A DNA stretch of 64,000 nt, taken from NCBI RefSeq assembly GCF_024172095.1, contig NZ_JAMZDX010000004.1, positions 310,001-374,000 on the forward strand, in the 5' to 3' direction. Under the pieces are notes generated by a model. The model was not told where the DNA came from. It saw only the letters and a list, made by a program, of their open reading frames with translations, and did not search any database. A program made the translations under genes and the position numbers. Positions 61,871 through 64,000 of this stretch are shown here, in pieces (position 1 is the stretch's first letter; the number at the start of each line of letters is the position of its first letter). Origin of the DNA: Kitasatospora cinereorecta. Lineage in GTDB: Bacteria > Actinomycetota > Actinomycetes > Streptomycetales > Streptomycetaceae.

Positions 61871-63397
61871 TTGGCCGCCCCGTCCGCCGTTCCCGGCCCC
61901 GTCCCGTCCGCCGTTCCCGGCCCCACCCCCTCCGCCGCGCCGTCGCCGGCGCCGCACACGGCCGCGAGCGCCGCCGCCGACACCGCCTTCCGTTCCGCGC
62001 TGGACGTGGTCCGCGCCGTCGAGCCGCGGGTCGCGGACGCGATCGGCGCCGAGATCGAGGACCAGCGGGCCTCGCTCAAGCTGATCGCCAGCGAGAACTA
62101 CGCCTCCCCGGCCGTGCTGCTCGCCATGGGCAACTGGCTGAGCGACAAGTACGCCGAGGGCACGGTCGGCCGCCGCTTCTACGCGGGCTGCCGCAACGTG
62201 GACACCGTCGAGGCGCTGGCCGCCGAGCACGCCCGCGAACTGTTCGGCGCGGACCACGCGTACGTGCAGCCGCACTCGGGCATCGACGCCAACCTGACCG
62301 CGTTCTGGGCGGTGCTCTCGCAGCGGGTGGAGAGCCCGGCGCTGGCGCGGGCGGGCGTGCGCAACGTCAACGACCTGACCGAGCAGGACTGGGCCGAGCT
62401 GCGCCGCGACCTCGGCAACCAGCGGATGCTCGGCATGTCGCTCGACGCGGGCGGCCACCTCACCCACGGCTTCCGGCCCAACATCTCCGGCAAGATGTTC
62501 GAACAGCGCAGCTACGGCACCGACCCGGCGACCGGACTGCTGGACTACGACGCGATCCGGGCGGCGGCCCGGGAGTTCCGCCCGCTGATCCTGGTCGCCG
62601 GCTACTCCGCCTACCCGCGCCGGGTGAACTTCCGTCTGATGCGGGAGATCGCGGACGAGGTCGGCGCCACCCTCATGGTCGACATGGCGCACTTCGCGGG
62701 CCTGGTCGCGGGCAAGGTGCTCACCGGTGACTTCGACCCGGTGGCGCACGCCCAGATCGTCACCACCACCACGCACAAGTCGCTGCGCGGCCCGCGCGGC
62801 GGCATGGTGCTGTGCAACGAGGAGCTCGCCGAGCACGTCGACCGCGGCTGCCCGCTGGTCCTCGGCGGGCCGCCGTCGCACGTGATGGCCGCCAAGGCGG
62901 TCGCCTTCGCGGAGGCCCGCCGCCCCGAGTTCCGCCAGTACGCGCAGCAGGTGGTGGACAACGCGCAGGCGCTGGCCGAGGGCCTGCTGCGGCGTGGCAC
63001 CCGGCTGGTCACCGGCGGCACGGACAACCACCTGGTGCTCGCCGACGTCTCCGGCCACGGCCTCACCGGGCGGCAGGCCGAGGCGGCGCTGCTGGACTCC
63101 GGGGTGGTCACCAACCGCAACGCCGTCCCGCAGGACCCGAACGGTGCCTGGTACACCTCCGGCGTGCGGATCGGCACCCCCGCGCTCACCACCCGCGGGC
63201 TCGGCACCGCCGAGATGGACGAGATCGCCGACCTGATCGACACCGTGCTGCGGGCCACCGCCCCCGCCACGACCGCCGACGGTCGCCCGTCCAAGGCCCA
63301 GTACCGCCTGGACGCGGGCGTCCGCGAGGCGGTCACCAAGCGGGCCGCCGAGCTGCTCGCCGGCTTCCCGCTGTACCCGGGCGTCGACCTGGTCTGA
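61871..63397 (+). CDS. glyA: Serine hydroxymethyltransferase
   Basis: A 508-residue PLP enzyme that interconverts serine and glycine while loading tetrahydrofolate with a one-carbon unit. SLKLIASENYASPAVLLAMG, KYAEGTVGRRFYAG, VDMAHFAGLVAG and the PLP lysine Lys303 in TTTTHKSLRGPRGG are all present. I prefer the TTG at 61871 because GAGGAG lies 6 nt upstream; ATG 61850 has no ribosome site. The N-terminal ~30 residues are a Pro/Ala/Ser-rich extension encoded in part by two 24-bp direct repeats (61880-61903, 61904-61927). It is controlled by the ZTP riboswitch upstream. Confidence 0.95.
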   Translation: MAAPSAVPGPVPSAVPGPTPSAAPSPAPHTAASAAADTAFRSALDVVRAVEPRVADAIGAEIEDQRASLKLIASENYASPAVLLAMGNWLSDKYAEGTVGRRFYAGCRNVDTVEALAAEHARELFGADHAYVQPHSGIDANLTAFWAVLSQRVESPALARAGVRNVNDLTEQDWAELRRDLGNQRMLGMSLDAGGHLTHGFRPNISGKMFEQRSYGTDPATGLLDYDAIRAAAREFRPLILVAGYSAYPRRVNFRLMREIADEVGATLMVDMAHFAGLVAGKVLTGDFDPVAHAQIVTTTTHKSLRGPRGGMVLCNEELAEHVDRGCPLVLGGPPSHVMAAKAVAFAEARRPEFRQYAQQVVDNAQALAEGLLRRGTRLVTGGTDNHLVLADVSGHGLTGRQAEAALLDSGVVTNRNAVPQDPNGAWYTSGVRIGTPALTTRGLGTAEMDEIADLIDTVLRATAPATTADGRPSKAQYRLDAGVREAVTKRAAELLAGFPLYPGVDLV

Positions 63398-63411
63398 TCT
63401 CCGCCTTCCGG

Positions 63412-63434
63412 CGGCCGTCCGCGATGGGCGGCCG
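63412..63434. terminator. Hairpin between glyA and the convergent gene
   Basis: CGGCCGTCC (63412-63420) pairs at 8 of 9 positions with GGGCGGCCG (63426-63434) around a 5-nt loop, 15 nt after the glyA stop. Confidence 0.6.
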
Positions 63435-63445
63435 TCGGGGTCGAC

Positions 63446-64000
63446 TCAGCGGCCGACCACGGCCCGGACGGGGTTGTGGTCGGAGAGGCCGCGGACGTCC
63501 TCGACGAGGGCGCCGCGGCTGTCCAGGCCGCGCACGACCACGTGGTCGATCCACTGCGACTTGGCCGCGCCGATGTCCCGCGGCCGGGTCGGCCCGGCAC
63601 CGGGCGGCAGTTCGGCGACGCGGTAGCCCTCCCCCAACTCGGCGGCGACGGTCGCCCGGTCGGCGTTGAAGTCGCCGAGCAGCACCGCCTGCTCGGCTCC
63701 GGCCTCGGCCACCACCTGGGCCAGCCGCGCCAGTTGACCGGGGCGCCGGTCGCCGGTGGCGACGTGGGTGGCCACCACCAGCACGTCGTCGACCCGTACC
63801 GCCAGCAGGCCCTTCCCCGGGGCGTCGGCGAACGCCTCGGCGGCGACCACCTCGGCCGTCCGGTCCAGGACCAGCACCAGGTGCTCGGTCCGGTCCGCGA
63901 GCCGGTTCGGGACGCGGCGCGGCTCGGGCACCCGCGGGTACCGCAGCGCGCGGATCGTCCGGCCTTCGGGCAATGCCTCGCGCAGTGAGGCGAGTTGGTC
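63446..64000 (-). CDS. Endonuclease/exonuclease/phosphatase-family protein, C-terminal part
   Basis: The last 184 codons of an EEP-superfamily metal-dependent phosphodiesterase; the gene continues past the window end and no start is visible. The catalytic blocks are VLLGDFNADRATV (metal and phosphate binding), QWIDHVVVRG and the closing SDHNPVRAVV with the general-base His. The substrate could be nucleic acid, phospholipid or inositol phosphate. It is convergent with glyA. Confidence 0.88.
   Translation of the reverse strand, partial: DQLASLREALPEGRTIRALRYPRVPEPRRVPNRLADRTEHLVLVLDRTAEVVAAEAFADAPGKGLLAVRVDDVLVVATHVATGDRRPGQLARLAQVVAEAGAEQAVLLGDFNADRATVAAELGEGYRVAELPPGAGPTRPRDIGAAKSQWIDHVVVRGLDSRGALVEDVRGLSDHNPVRAVVGR

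Overview
The window is about 64 kb of very GC-rich DNA with dense genes, C/G-ending codons, twin-arginine and lipoprotein exports, DasR-type control elements, a DmdR/IdeR-type iron box and a mycothiol-era enzyme set. This points to a filamentous actinomycete of the Streptomycetaceae (Streptomyces or Kitasatospora); the species cannot be fixed from the sequence alone. It looks like chromosomal DNA: no tRNA, rRNA, CRISPR array, phage or plasmid genes and no transposase were seen. About 46 genes are supported. Two are cut by the window edges (a sirtuin at the left, an endonuclease/exonuclease/phosphatase protein at the right) and one is a remnant.

Layout. 1-4.0 kb: sirtuin end, a leaderless ArsR-type regulator overlapping a metallo-beta-lactamase-fold hydrolase, a methyltransferase, and pth. 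4.3-9.6 kb: a Pls/PosA-type single-module peptide synthetase (adenylation, carrier, membrane and left-handed beta-helix segments, lysine-like specificity code) translationally coupled to an M1 aminopeptidase. This resembles an epsilon-poly-lysine-type synthesis plus cleavage pair. 10.5-23.1 kb: a five-gene operon encoding a DUF4132 protein, a 1648-residue protein, a MoxR-type AAA+ ATPase, a DUF5682-VWA fusion and a SWIM zinc-finger protein. It is the actinobacterial counterpart of the uncharacterised E. coli molR/yehL-yehM-yehP-yehQ set and is the best candidate here for an undescribed system. 23-31.8 kb: mixed metabolism (LLM oxidoreductase, solitary hemC, P450, hydrolase, CopD with an iron box on its start codon, cupin, M24 peptidase).

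32-39.7 kb: SulP transporter, PPK2, P-type cation ATPase and a PAS-SpoIIE phosphatase-kinase. 39.8-46.3 kb: FAD monooxygenase, a HutC/DasR-like GntR regulator, a cytoplasmic GH20 hexosaminidase with an elaborate promoter, and a secreted CBM3-GH16 enzyme. 46.4-53.9 kb: small zinc-ribbon proteins, a lipoprotein with an M15-like end, an S41 protease, a TenA-like protein, an MpaB-like oxygenase, a mycothiol-dependent-type enzyme and DoxX. A 174-bp MITE-like element ends exactly at the stop codon of a Ser/Thr kinase gene (54.1 kb).

56-64 kb: an MFS efflux pump and a divergent TetR regulator share a five-copy operator array. A GH18 chitinase has a dre-like DasR site on its -10 box. A secreted beta-helix protein follows, then a truncated DinB gene, and a ZTP (pfl) riboswitch that controls glyA. 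Hexosaminidase, chitinase and the HutC/DasR-type sites suggest that N-acetylglucosamine and chitin use is co-regulated across the right half. All calls come from reading the sequence; no database search was run.
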